DNA of 64,000 nucleotides, taken from positions 1-64,000 of the forward strand of contig JACMNO010000109.1 in the NCBI GenBank assembly GCA_014378485.1, given 5' to 3'. Source of the stretch: Bacteroidia bacterium. Its GTDB lineage: Bacteria > Bacteroidota > Bacteroidia > B-17B0 > Aurantibacillaceae. Positions 53,090 to 61,252 of this stretch are shown piece by piece; within the stretch, counting starts at the first letter, position 1, and every line of letters starts with the position of its first letter. The position numbers and the translations under genes were made by a program. Below the pieces are notes generated by a model, which was not told the DNA's origin, ran no database searches, and worked only from the letters and a program-made list of their open reading frames with translations.

Positions 53090-54378
53090 TAACAACAGCT
53101 TTTATAAATATTTGGAATCAACGTGTGGGAGCTATTGCCTGGGACTCACTTACTGGCCTCGGCTCATTTGAATATGATAGTACATTTTTTAAAAATAGCT
53201 GGAATCTTTCTCCAATTAAAATGCCTATTGAAAACGCCAATAGAAGAATTTTTACATTTAGTGAACTACGAGATATAAAAACATTTAGAGGATTACCTGG
53301 CTTATTGGCAGATGTATTACCTGACAAATATGGTAATGCATTAATAAACACTTGGCTTACTCTTAATGGTAGGGCATCAGACAGTTTAAATCCAGTAGAA
53401 ACACTTTGTTTTATTGGCCAAAGGGGTATGGGAGCTTTAGAATTTGAACCTGTAACACAAAAAACATCAAACAAATCAAGTAAAATTGAAATTAATAGTT
53501 TGGTTGAAGTTGCTGAAAAAATATTAGCAGGTAGACAAGATTTTAGCACAAACTTAAAGGCAAATGAAGAAAAGGCTTTACTTGATATTTTAAAGATTGG
53601 AACATCAGCAGGTGGAGCAAGAGCTAAAGCGGTTATTGCATATAACTCTAAAACTAAAGTGGTGCGAAGCGGTCAAGCCGATGCACCAAAAGGATTTGCA
53701 CATTGGTTAATAAAATTTGATGGAGTAACAGATAAACAGTTTGGCGCATCTAGTGGTTATGGTCGTGTTGAAATGGCTTATTACTTAATGGCTAAAAATG
53801 CAGGTATTGAAATGACAGAATGCAGACTGCATGAAGAAAATGGAAGAGCACATTTTATGACAAAAAGATTTGACCGTGAACACGGAAAAGAAAAACTGCA
53901 TGTGCAAAGTTTTTGTGCCATGCAACATTACGATTTTAATGAGTTAAACTTATATAGCTATGAACAATTATTTGAAACCATGCGAATGCTTGGCTTACAT
54001 TATCCTCAAGCAGAGCAACTATACCGAAGAATGATTTTTAATGTAATGGCACGAAACTGTGATGACCATACTAAAAATTTTATGTTTATCATGGATAAAA
54101 AAGGCGTATGGAAACTTTCCCCTGCTTATGATGTTTGCCATGCTTATAGGCCAAATAGCGAATGGGTTAGCCAACATGTGTTAAGTGTAAATGGTAAAAG
54201 GAAAGAAATTACAAAAGCCGATTTGTTAGAAGTGGCAAAACAAATGAATGTAAAAAAAGCTGAAGCCATTATTAAACAAATTGCAGATGTAGTAAGTAAT
54301 TGGAGCTATTATGCAGACGAAGTAAAGGTTGAAAAAAAATTAAAACAAGCAATACAAGAAACATTGATTATACTTTAA
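53086..54378 (+). CDS. hipA: HipA-type serine/threonine kinase toxin
   Basis: A 430-residue HipA-family protein. N-terminal subdomain: VGAIAWDSLTGLGSFEYD and LRDIKTFRGLPGLLADVLPDKYG. Kinase core: IGTSAGGARAKAVIAY (ATP loop), HWLIKFDG, AHFMTKRFDR, the catalytic segment NVMARNCDDHTKNFMFIMD and the metal-binding SPAYDV. All key motifs are intact, so the toxin may be active; in E. coli HipA phosphorylates glutamyl-tRNA synthetase, and other HipA proteins have other targets. GTG start inside the hipB stop. Confidence 0.92.
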   Translation: MITTAFINIWNQRVGAIAWDSLTGLGSFEYDSTFFKNSWNLSPIKMPIENANRRIFTFSELRDIKTFRGLPGLLADVLPDKYGNALINTWLTLNGRASDSLNPVETLCFIGQRGMGALEFEPVTQKTSNKSSKIEINSLVEVAEKILAGRQDFSTNLKANEEKALLDILKIGTSAGGARAKAVIAYNSKTKVVRSGQADAPKGFAHWLIKFDGVTDKQFGASSGYGRVEMAYYLMAKNAGIEMTECRLHEENGRAHFMTKRFDREHGKEKLHVQSFCAMQHYDFNELNLYSYEQLFETMRMLGLHYPQAEQLYRRMIFNVMARNCDDHTKNFMFIMDKKGVWKLSPAYDVCHAYRPNSEWVSQHVLSVNGKRKEITKADLLEVAKQMNVKKAEAIIKQIADVVSNWSYYADEVKVEKKLKQAIQETLIIL

Positions 54379-54391
54379 GGAATTATAGCTC

Positions 54392-54673
54392 GTGGAAAAA
54401 ATTACAAAAGTCCACCCACTAAGTAAAAGCGAAGATTTTTTACAGGCAAATATCGAAACACTTAAATCATTATTTCCAACTATAGTTAAGGAAGGTAATA
54501 TTGATTCGAAAGAATTAGAAGCTTTACTAAGTGATGAAATAGAAACTTCTGATGATTACTACCGCTTTAATTGGGCTGGTAAAAGCGATGCAAGACGTGA
54601 GGCAAATAAATCTTCTACTGCAACACTTAGGCCTGCAAAAGAGGAAAGTGAAAATTGGGACACTACACCATAG
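54392..54673 (+). pseudogene. N-terminal stump of a type III R-M methyltransferase (Mod)
   Basis: 93 codons from a GTG start. The text (QANIETLKSLFPTIVKEGNIDSKELEALLS; YYRFNWAGKSDARREANKSSTATLRPAKEESENWDTT) matches the first 90 residues of type III restriction-modification Mod proteins, which normally continue with a FIEGDNLEVLKLL-type segment and the DPPYNTG catalytic motif. Here the frame stops at once where a copy of the GIY-YIG gene tail begins (54664). The enzyme is therefore truncated by recombination or insertion. It follows hipA by 13 bases. Confidence 0.8.
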
Positions 54674-54698
54674 GCAGGGAATTCATTTGATCTTTAGT
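54664..54698 (+). repeat. GIY-YIG tail repeat, copy 2
   Basis: Second copy of the 34-base sequence at 52124; its tryptophan codon is TGA. It directly follows the truncated methyltransferase and marks the right side of the hipBA unit. Confidence 0.8.
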
Positions 54699-54852
54699 TG
54701 GTTAGAGAAAAAAACCATCATTTTATTACTAACAATCCTTACAAAATTCTTATTATATCTATTTTATCAGATGCTTGTATTTTCATAAATTAAACTCTAA
54801 AAAAAGTATTACTTTTATTTCTGATTTGATCTAAAAATAATTCAAATTAAAT

Positions 54853-54882
54853 TTGTTTAAATCAATACACTGCATAAATTTA
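54853..54882 (+). promoter_or_regulatory. gltA promoter
   Basis: TTG (54853-54855), a 19-base spacer and TAAATTTA (54875-54882), one base off the TAnnTTTG consensus; 24 bases before the ATG. Confidence 0.6.
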
Positions 54883-54906
54883 CAAGGTTTTTAAAACGAT
54901 TATAAA

Positions 54907-56229
54907 ATGGATAGGTTAAAAGATAAGTTTCGCGAAAAGGCAGTGCCTTTAGCGGCAGAAATTAAAGATATTATCAAAAATCATGGTGATCTTAAATTAG
55001 GCGAATATACTGTAGCTCAAGTTTACCAAGGAATGAAGGGTATGATTGGTATGGTTACCGAAACATCTAAATTGGATCCGGAAGAAGGAATTCGGTTTAG
55101 AGGTTATTCTATTCCCGAATTGCGTAAGCATTTACCAAAAGCGCCTGGTGGTACAGAACCATTGCCTGAAGGTATATTTTATTTAATGCTGGTTGGTGAA
55201 TTGCCAACACAGGATGATGTGAGTTTTATCACCAACGAATGGCAAAAGCGAAGCAATGTACCTAAACACGTTTTTGATGTCATTGAAAAATTACCTACTG
55301 ACACACATCCGATGACACAGTTTGTGATCGGGATCATGGCGATGCAAACAGAAAGTTTATTTGCAAAGGCTTATGCTAAAGGCATTAACAAAAAAGATTA
55401 TTGGGATTATGTATACGAAGATTCAATGAATCTTATTGCTCGTTTACCAAGAGTTGCAGCCTATATATACCGTCGTAAATACAAAAATGGAGTTCATATT
55501 GAACCGGATCATAAATTGGATTGGGCAGCTAATTTTGCTCACATGCTTGGTTACGAAGAATTTGATATGAAGCGCCTAATGCGTTTATATTTAACGATTC
55601 ATGTGGATCATGAAGGAGGAAACGTTTCTGCACACGCAACCCATTTGGTTGGCTCAGCATTAAGCGATCCGTATTTAGCCTTTGCAGCCGGTATGAACGG
55701 ACTTGCAGGCCCATTACACGGATTGGCAAATCAGGAAGTATTAAGCTGGATCATGGAATTGAAAGAAGCGTTGGGTGGCGGATTACCAACTAAGGAACAG
55801 ATAGCTGATTATATTAAAAAGACATTGGCTGAAGGAAAAGTAGTTCCGGGATATGGCCACGCAGTTTTGCGTAAAACCGATCCACGTTTTACAGCCCAGC
55901 AGGACTTTTACAAAACCTATATTAAGCATGACAACATTTGTGAAATAGTACAAATGGTATATGAAGTAGCCCCTCCGATTCTTGAATCTACCGGTAAGAT
56001 CAAGAATCCATGGCCAAACGTAGATGCTCACTCAGGTGCTTTACTAGTTCATTATGGAATGCATGAATATGATTTTTATACTGTCTTATTCGGTGTTTCT
56101 CGTGCATTGGGTGTGTTAGCTAGTCTGGTGTGGGATAGAGCAACAGGCTCTGCTATTGAAAGGCCTAACTCAACTACTACAGAAAATATTAAAGCCAAGA
56201 TCAAGGCTGCGCAGGAAGCAAAAGCTTAG
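54907..56229 (+). CDS. gltA: Citrate synthase, mitochondrial/eukaryotic-like type
   Basis: Condenses oxaloacetate and acetyl-CoA to citrate. The 440-residue protein closely follows the eukaryotic (mitochondrial) plan as I recall it: RFRGYSIPELRKHLPKA, LYLTIHVDHEGGNVSAHATH, SDPYLAFAAGMNGLAGPLHGLANQE (catalytic His), VVPGYGHAVLRKTDPR (His) and KNPWPNVDAHSGALLVHYGM (catalytic Asp). There is no mitochondrial presequence. Position at the right side of the island may be coincidental. Start ATG at 54907, terminator behind. Confidence 0.95.
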   Translation: MDRLKDKFREKAVPLAAEIKDIIKNHGDLKLGEYTVAQVYQGMKGMIGMVTETSKLDPEEGIRFRGYSIPELRKHLPKAPGGTEPLPEGIFYLMLVGELPTQDDVSFITNEWQKRSNVPKHVFDVIEKLPTDTHPMTQFVIGIMAMQTESLFAKAYAKGINKKDYWDYVYEDSMNLIARLPRVAAYIYRRKYKNGVHIEPDHKLDWAANFAHMLGYEEFDMKRLMRLYLTIHVDHEGGNVSAHATHLVGSALSDPYLAFAAGMNGLAGPLHGLANQEVLSWIMELKEALGGGLPTKEQIADYIKKTLAEGKVVPGYGHAVLRKTDPRFTAQQDFYKTYIKHDNICEIVQMVYEVAPPILESTGKIKNPWPNVDAHSGALLVHYGMHEYDFYTVLFGVSRALGVLASLVWDRATGSAIERPNSTTTENIKAKIKAAQEAKA

Positions 56230-56251
56230 AAAGGAGCGATTTATTAAATTT

Positions 56252-56286
56252 AAATCCCATGCGCAACGTTGCGGATGGGATTTTTT
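56252..56286 (+). terminator. Rho-independent terminator after gltA
   Basis: AAATCCCATGCGCAAC / GTTGCGGATGGGATTT with a T run. A second, weaker hairpin GGGGG-CAA-CCCCC with TTTTATTT lies at 56299-56320. Confidence 0.9.
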
Positions 56287-56372
56287 ATTATTGAATTGAG
56301 GGGGCAACCCCCTTTTATTTACTGTTAATATAATATAGTTTTGATTTTAGTATTAATTTAAACTTTAAGAAT

Positions 56373-56518
56373 ATGAAAAAGATATTACTATTATTAGGAG
56401 GTGTTTAATTTCCATTAAAACAAGTACCATTTAATTTATACGATTTGACACTTTTTGTAGAGTGAATATTGTTTACTCGAATTTATGTTTGAAAATCAGG
56501 CTTTGCCTGATTTTTTTT
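56373..56518 (+). other. Tiny signal-peptide-like ORF and terminator (gene remnant or small RNA)
   Basis: In the 378-base gap, ATG at 56373 opens an 11-codon frame MKKILLLLGGV, a typical lipoprotein or signal start that stops at once. About 100 bases later a good terminator hairpin (AATCAGGC-TTT-GCCTGATT, T run, 56494-56518) follows. It may be the wreck of a secreted-protein gene, a short regulatory transcript or a leader peptide. No further coding is seen before 56608. Confidence 0.45.
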
Positions 56519-56607
56519 AGCATATTTCTAATCACCTTTTTGTGATGTAATACCCTGCTAATCAGTCCGCATCGGATTAACTTATTTTTTATATCTTTAA
56601 TGACACT

Positions 56608-58599
56608 ATGTTTAAATCAAAGTCATTATATTTTTCTGTTTTCTTCTTTTTGTGCTTCTTTCTAAATGCCCAGGATCCGAAAAATATTGAGGTGCTGAAG
56701 AAGCAAATCCAATCCGGTAAAGATGATACAATAAAAATTAAGAGACTGCTTAACCTTTCGAATAAGTTAAGCAGTTCAGAATTTAAAGAAGCGATCAAAT
56801 ATGCCAATACAGCGCTTGATTTATCTTTTAAATTAAATAGCATAAAAGGAGAAGCAAATGCCTATAACTCTATGGCTGATGCCTATTGGTTTCATTCCGA
56901 TTACAAAAAGGCACAGGAATATTATTTTAAAGCATATCGGATCAATGATTCTATCCATGATCAAAAAGCCATTGCCTTCTCCTTATATAATATTGGCTGG
57001 ATTATCTGCATTCAGCAACATAACTACAAATCCGATAAGTATTTATATCAATCACTTGCAATCTATAGTTCTTTAAAAGATACATTAGGGCTATTGAAAA
57101 TTTATAATGCATTGGCTAGCTATTATGTTGACAGGTATCAGAACGATAAAAGTAAAAAAGTCTATTTTGATTCTGCCATTGCTTACTTTAATAAAGGAAT
57201 TGAATACGCCAAAAGCGCCCATTATTACAATGATTTGGGACGTATTTATGGTAATCTTGGAGATTTATTTTATCGACAAAAAGATTTCGCTACGGCCACC
57301 TTTTATAATAAAAAGAGTTATGAAATCGATCAAAAAATCAGCGATTCTACAGGTATGATGATTTGTGTATTGAATATGGGTTTATGTGAAATGGAAAATA
57401 ATGAGGTTGAAAAAGCCATTCTTAAATTCAATTTTCTTCATGGGTATAATCAGCGCCATGATATTAAAGATATGGAAGTATTAGCGCTTCAAGGATTAGC
57501 GGAATGCAATTTTAAATTAGGTAATTATAAGGATGGATATTTGTTTTTTCAGAAATATTCAGATATGAAAGAAGAAATGGATAAGGAAACTTATTCTACA
57601 AATATCAGCAATATGCAGAGTTCATATTCTCTTGAGAAATCAGAAGCTAATGTTGAGCAGTTAAAACAGGCCAATGAGATCCAGGAATTAAAAAATAAAA
57701 AAAATACTTATTTTATTTTCGGTCTTTTAGTGGTAGCCTTTATTGTTATGACTGTTGCTGCTCTTTTGTTCAGACAAAACAAGCAAAAACAATTGATCAA
57801 TATTCAATTGAAGGAACAAAATCATATTATTGCTGAGAAAAAACAGGAAATCGATAACAGTATACAATACGCAAAGGGAATTCAGCAGGCGGTTTTGCCG
57901 GATCTTGCCGAACTTGAAAATAGGTTCCCACAGAGTTTTGTTTATTACAAACCAAAAGATGTAGTGAGTGGTGATTTTTATTGGTTTGGTGAATTCCAGA
58001 ATGAATTTTATTGCATCGCTGCGGATTGCACAGGACATGGTGTGCCCGGCGCATTAATGAGTATTATTGGCGTTGATAAAATAGTACAGGCAATTTTTGA
58101 AAAGAAAATATCTGAGCCCGGAAAAATATTATCCTTTTTAAATAAACAGATAAAGAAAGTGCTGAAACAGCATTCTGATAAATCCAAACAAATGGATGGA
58201 ATGGATATTGCCCTATTAAAATTCAATAAGTCATTAGACGAAGTGGAGTTTTCAGCTGCAAACAGACCCTTAATCCTGATAAGAAATAGTAATACGTTTG
58301 AATATAAAGCCGATAAAATGGCTATTGCGGGTTTCACTTCAGATCAGCAGGAATTTTCAACAACTAAAATCAGCCTTTTAAAGAACGATTCTTTATTTAT
58401 TTTTACTGATGGTTACGCTGATCAGTTCGGTGGAGAATCCGGCAAAAAATTCATGTCAAAAAATTTGAAAGAATTATTGGTGTCTGTTTCAGAGCTTTCT
58501 TCTGTTGAACAAAAACAAAAAATAGAAACTGCCTTTAATAACTGGAAAAAAACCTATGAACAAGTGGACGACATTTTAATTATTGGTATTAAAATATAA
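56608..58599 (+). CDS. TPR sensor - SpoIIE-type serine phosphatase
   Basis: A 663-residue protein. Signal peptide; about six TPR repeats to about residue 330; membrane helix near 367-389 (YFIFGLLVVAFIVMTVAALLF); coiled coil; and a C-terminal PP2C-like SpoIIE domain from about 440 (YKPKDVVSGDFYWF; CIAADCTGHGVPGALMSIIG; DGMDIALLKF; IFTDGYADQFGG). The architecture is common in Bacteroidota and suggests a membrane-spanning sensor that dephosphorylates an anti-sigma-antagonist-type partner; no such partner is adjacent. Coupled to the next gene by two bases. Confidence 0.9.
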   Translation: MFKSKSLYFSVFFFLCFFLNAQDPKNIEVLKKQIQSGKDDTIKIKRLLNLSNKLSSSEFKEAIKYANTALDLSFKLNSIKGEANAYNSMADAYWFHSDYKKAQEYYFKAYRINDSIHDQKAIAFSLYNIGWIICIQQHNYKSDKYLYQSLAIYSSLKDTLGLLKIYNALASYYVDRYQNDKSKKVYFDSAIAYFNKGIEYAKSAHYYNDLGRIYGNLGDLFYRQKDFATATFYNKKSYEIDQKISDSTGMMICVLNMGLCEMENNEVEKAILKFNFLHGYNQRHDIKDMEVLALQGLAECNFKLGNYKDGYLFFQKYSDMKEEMDKETYSTNISNMQSSYSLEKSEANVEQLKQANEIQELKNKKNTYFIFGLLVVAFIVMTVAALLFRQNKQKQLINIQLKEQNHIIAEKKQEIDNSIQYAKGIQQAVLPDLAELENRFPQSFVYYKPKDVVSGDFYWFGEFQNEFYCIAADCTGHGVPGALMSIIGVDKIVQAIFEKKISEPGKILSFLNKQIKKVLKQHSDKSKQMDGMDIALLKFNKSLDEVEFSAANRPLILIRNSNTFEYKADKMAIAGFTSDQQEFSTTKISLLKNDSLFIFTDGYADQFGGESGKKFMSKNLKELLVSVSELSSVEQKQKIETAFNNWKKTYEQVDDILIIGIKI

Positions 58600-58601
58600 A
58601 A

Positions 58602-59591
58602 ATGACAAAAAGGGTTTTTATAATTATTTTAGTTTGTTTAGGATTTATATTCTTTTTTCCTAAAGAATCTTCGCACTCTTGGGGATTTTACGGCCATAAA
58701 CGTATTAACAGGATGGCCGTATTTACTTTGCCTCCTGAAATGGTAGTTTTTTACAAAAAGCATATTGAGTTTATAACTAACCATGCTGTTGATCCTGACA
58801 AACGTCGTTATGGTGTAGAGGGGGAGGCACCAAGGCATTATATTGACATTGATCATTATGGAGAACACGCATTTGACAGCGTGCCAAAATTTTGGAAAGC
58901 CGCCGTTGACAAATACACCGAAGATACTTTAATGGCTTATGGTATTGTTCCATGGCAGATCGAAAAGCATTACTACAAATTAATGAACGCCTTTAAAGAT
59001 GAAAATCTGGACAGGATATTATCTTATAGCGCCGACCTTGGTCATTATATTGCGGATGCGCATGTGCCTTTGCATACAACGGAAAACTACAATGGCCAAT
59101 TTACCGGTCAGCGTGGCATACATGGTTTTTGGGAAAGTAGAATCCCTGAGTTGAAAGCAGAAGATTATGATTATTTTGTAGGCCGCGCCAAATATGTTGA
59201 CTCTCCAATTAAATCAGCGTGGAAAATAGTTTATGACAGTCATTTGGCTGTGGATAGTGTTTTGAAATTTGAAGCGATGTTAAATAAGGATTTTCCAACG
59301 GACCGGAAATATGCTTTTGAAAACAGGGGCAACATCATGATTAAGACTTATTCACTAGAATATACTAACCGTTACGATTTAATGATCAAAGGTCAGGTAG
59401 AACGCAGAATGAGAGAAAGCATTGCAATGGTTGGAAGTTTGTGGTACACGGCATGGGTAAATGCAGGAAAGCCTAATCTTGAGAAGCTAGGGGTAAAAGA
59501 CATTAGTGATTCCCTGAAAATACAAATGCAAAAGGAAGAAGAATTATACCTTCAGCAAAAAATAAAAAACGCAAAGGGTCATGATGATTAG
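58602..59591 (+). CDS. Secreted zinc-dependent phospholipase C / S1-P1-like nuclease family protein
   Basis: A 329-residue exported protein. After a signal peptide, SWGFYGHKRINRMAVFTL supplies the N-terminal Trp and first His ligands of the phospholipase C/S1-P1 fold; HYIDIDHYG, LGHYIADAHVPLHTTENYNG (near 147-166) and HGFWESRIPE hold further metal-ligand His, Asp and Glu. Phospholipid or nucleic-acid phosphodiester hydrolysis is plausible, with substrate open. Lys/Glu-rich tail. Translated with the phosphatase gene. Confidence 0.82.
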   Translation: MTKRVFIIILVCLGFIFFFPKESSHSWGFYGHKRINRMAVFTLPPEMVVFYKKHIEFITNHAVDPDKRRYGVEGEAPRHYIDIDHYGEHAFDSVPKFWKAAVDKYTEDTLMAYGIVPWQIEKHYYKLMNAFKDENLDRILSYSADLGHYIADAHVPLHTTENYNGQFTGQRGIHGFWESRIPELKAEDYDYFVGRAKYVDSPIKSAWKIVYDSHLAVDSVLKFEAMLNKDFPTDRKYAFENRGNIMIKTYSLEYTNRYDLMIKGQVERRMRESIAMVGSLWYTAWVNAGKPNLEKLGVKDISDSLKIQMQKEEELYLQQKIKNAKGHDD

Positions 59592-59641
59592 TTTTTTAAA
59601 CAGTAACAAACAGCTTCTTCCTTTAAATAAATACCATTGAT

Positions 59642-60232
59642 TTACCTTTTAATAAATTTACCTCCAATATTTTTTCCAATATTTGTTTCAATTTTAAAAT
59701 AAAATAATCCGGCAGGCCATGAAATTGATTCCTCTTTAAATAACCCTTCTTCATTAGAAAAAAAGGTATTTAACAGTTTTCCGTTTTGATTATATATTTG
59801 TAATGCACCTTTGGAATTACCTAATAATAATAAAGTTTCAGAAATAGGATTATTATATAATAAATACCCATTTTCTGAAATGTCATTAAAAATAACTGAT
59901 GTAATATTTGAATAATCCTGTGGCGGAATAAAAATCCGGTAATAATTAAAAGAATTTTTTAAAGGTTTTTCATCCGTAAAAAAAATATTTTGTGGTTTTG
60001 TTAAATCACCGCAAATAGCATTGTAATCATAAAGTATTTCAAAATTAACCGAGTCGGATGATCGTTGTATCTGGTAACCGGTGCAAGAACTACCCGGTGT
60101 AATAATAAAACTAATCAACATATTTTGTTTATGCTGAACAGATGCCAAATTTTGTATACGTGATTGGGCAAGGGAATTAACACATGCCAAAAAACAAAAA
60201 CTGAAAAACATTATGTTACAATATATTCTCAT
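59642..60232 (-). CDS. Small secreted protein with T9SS-type sorting tail
   Basis: About 196 residues from the ATG at 60232 (seven codons into the longer frame), which gives a signal peptide (CNIMFFSFCFLACVNSLAQ). The middle (ISFIITPGSSCTGYQIQRSSDSVNFEILYDY) is a fibronectin-like module; the last 80 residues resemble a type A sorting domain (YLLYNNPISETLLLLG; IYNQNGKLLNTFF; GLFYFKIETNIG). Function unknown. Confidence 0.75.
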   Translation of the reverse strand: MRIYCNIMFFSFCFLACVNSLAQSRIQNLASVQHKQNMLISFIITPGSSCTGYQIQRSSDSVNFEILYDYNAICGDLTKPQNIFFTDEKPLKNSFNYYRIFIPPQDYSNITSVIFNDISENGYLLYNNPISETLLLLGNSKGALQIYNQNGKLLNTFFSNEEGLFKEESISWPAGLFYFKIETNIGKNIGGKFIKR

Positions 60233-60419
60233 TCTCTCTGTAAAGATAAACAAACTGCAAGTAAAAGATTTTACATAATTTGTGTATTGTGTTAAATTAT
60301 ATAGGGTCTATTTTCTAATCTCACGAATAACATCTGTGATTCTTTAAAAATAAATGTTAAGGGAAGAATATTTACCCGCAAAAAAATAAAGAATGCTAAT
60401 TTTGTAATGGGATTAATAA

Positions 60420-60614
60420 ATTCTAAAAAATTATTGCAATCTCAAGCAAGAATGTGGTTTTAAATGGAAAAATTGCATTATTAAAACTACCACAGTTGAG
60501 GAGTTGAAGCACTATGCAGAAGATTGAAAAAAATTCCAGGCAGAAATTGATGCCATTAAAGAACCCAAACAGGAAATCCGTTTTTTGGCTAATGGCATTT
60601 TGGTGGTTAAATAA
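60420..60614 (+). pseudogene. Decayed small gene with internal stop
   Basis: In the 438-base gap a frame reads TTTVEELKHYAED-stop-KKFQAEIDAIKEPKQEIRFLANGILVVK-stop (60486-60614); the internal TGA at 60525-60527 sits where a Trp (TGG) fits. Upstream codons to 60420 are open but without a start codon. Length and composition suggest the end of a conserved small protein I do not recognise. No other coding signal is seen in the gap (60254-60419 is A+T-rich non-coding). Confidence 0.55.
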
Positions 60615-60636
60615 AATCCGTGGAAAATTATTAAAT

Positions 60637-60675
60637 AAAAAAGCCCATTCGTTAATTGACGGATGGGCTTTTTTG
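60637..60675. terminator. Bidirectional terminator before ssb
   Basis: AAAAAAGCCCATTCGT / ACGGATGGGCTTTTTT with a six-base loop; serves ssb on the minus strand and the decayed frame on the plus strand. Confidence 0.9.
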
Positions 60676-60691
60676 TGATAAAGAATTAATA

Positions 60692-61033
60692 TTATACTTT
60701 TTTATTGCCTATCATGGTAAACTCATTGACAACAATATTGGTAACATAACGTTTAACACCGTCTTTATCTGTATAATTATTATTTTTTAATTTCCCGTCA
60801 ATGGCAATCTCCGTTCCTTTTTCTAAATATTTGGCCGCAAATTCTGCTTGGCTTCCCCAGGCGGTTACATTATGCCAGGTGGTTTCAGTTACCTTTTCTC
60901 CTTTTTGATTTTTAAAGGTTTCATTAGTAGCAATTACTAATCTTACCATTTTTTTTCCTCCTTCTAAGTTTTTCACTTCTGGAGCTGTTCCTAAATTACC
61001 AATTAACTGTACGCGGTTTCTTAATGTGTTCAT
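60692..61033 (-). CDS. ssb: Single-stranded DNA-binding protein, short form
   Basis: A 113-residue SSB. The OB fold is complete: RNRVQLIGNLGTAPEVKNLEGGKKMVRLVIATNE, VTETTWHNVTAWGSQAEFAAKYLEKGTEIAIDGKLKNNNYTDKDG. It ends at MIGNKKV without the acidic -DDxPF tip of replicative SSB, so it is probably a paralogue used in competence, mobile DNA or repair. A TACCTTTG box lies at 61117-61124 on the same strand, about 85 bases before the ATG. Confidence 0.92.
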   Translation of the reverse strand: MNTLRNRVQLIGNLGTAPEVKNLEGGKKMVRLVIATNETFKNQKGEKVTETTWHNVTAWGSQAEFAAKYLEKGTEIAIDGKLKNNNYTDKDGVKRYVTNIVVNEFTMIGNKKV

Positions 61034-61213
61034 GATTTTCTTTTTTAAATTATTAAGTTTTCTATAAATTAATTTTGCCGTTTTTGATTTTGAAGCGCTT
61101 CATCATTTCGACGATACAAAGGTAAAGACTGTATCAAAAATTATTCGGTTATAAAATGTTTGTATCTGAATAAAAACACTTGTAGTCGTTTGTAATTGAT
61201 AAATATTTTTGTT

Positions 61214-61247
61214 AAAAAGCCCTGAAATATTCAATTCCAGGGCTTTT
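61214..61247 (-). terminator. Rho-independent terminator after the giant repeat protein
   Basis: AAAAGCCCTGG / TCAGGGCTTTTT on the minus strand around an 11-base loop, six bases after the stop. Confidence 0.88.
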
Positions 61248-61252
61248 CAGGA

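Noticed and set aside
52204-54700. Complete prophage or integrative element
   Set aside because: No integrase, relaxase, capsid or transposase gene is visible; only repeats, a toxin-antitoxin pair and gene fragments.
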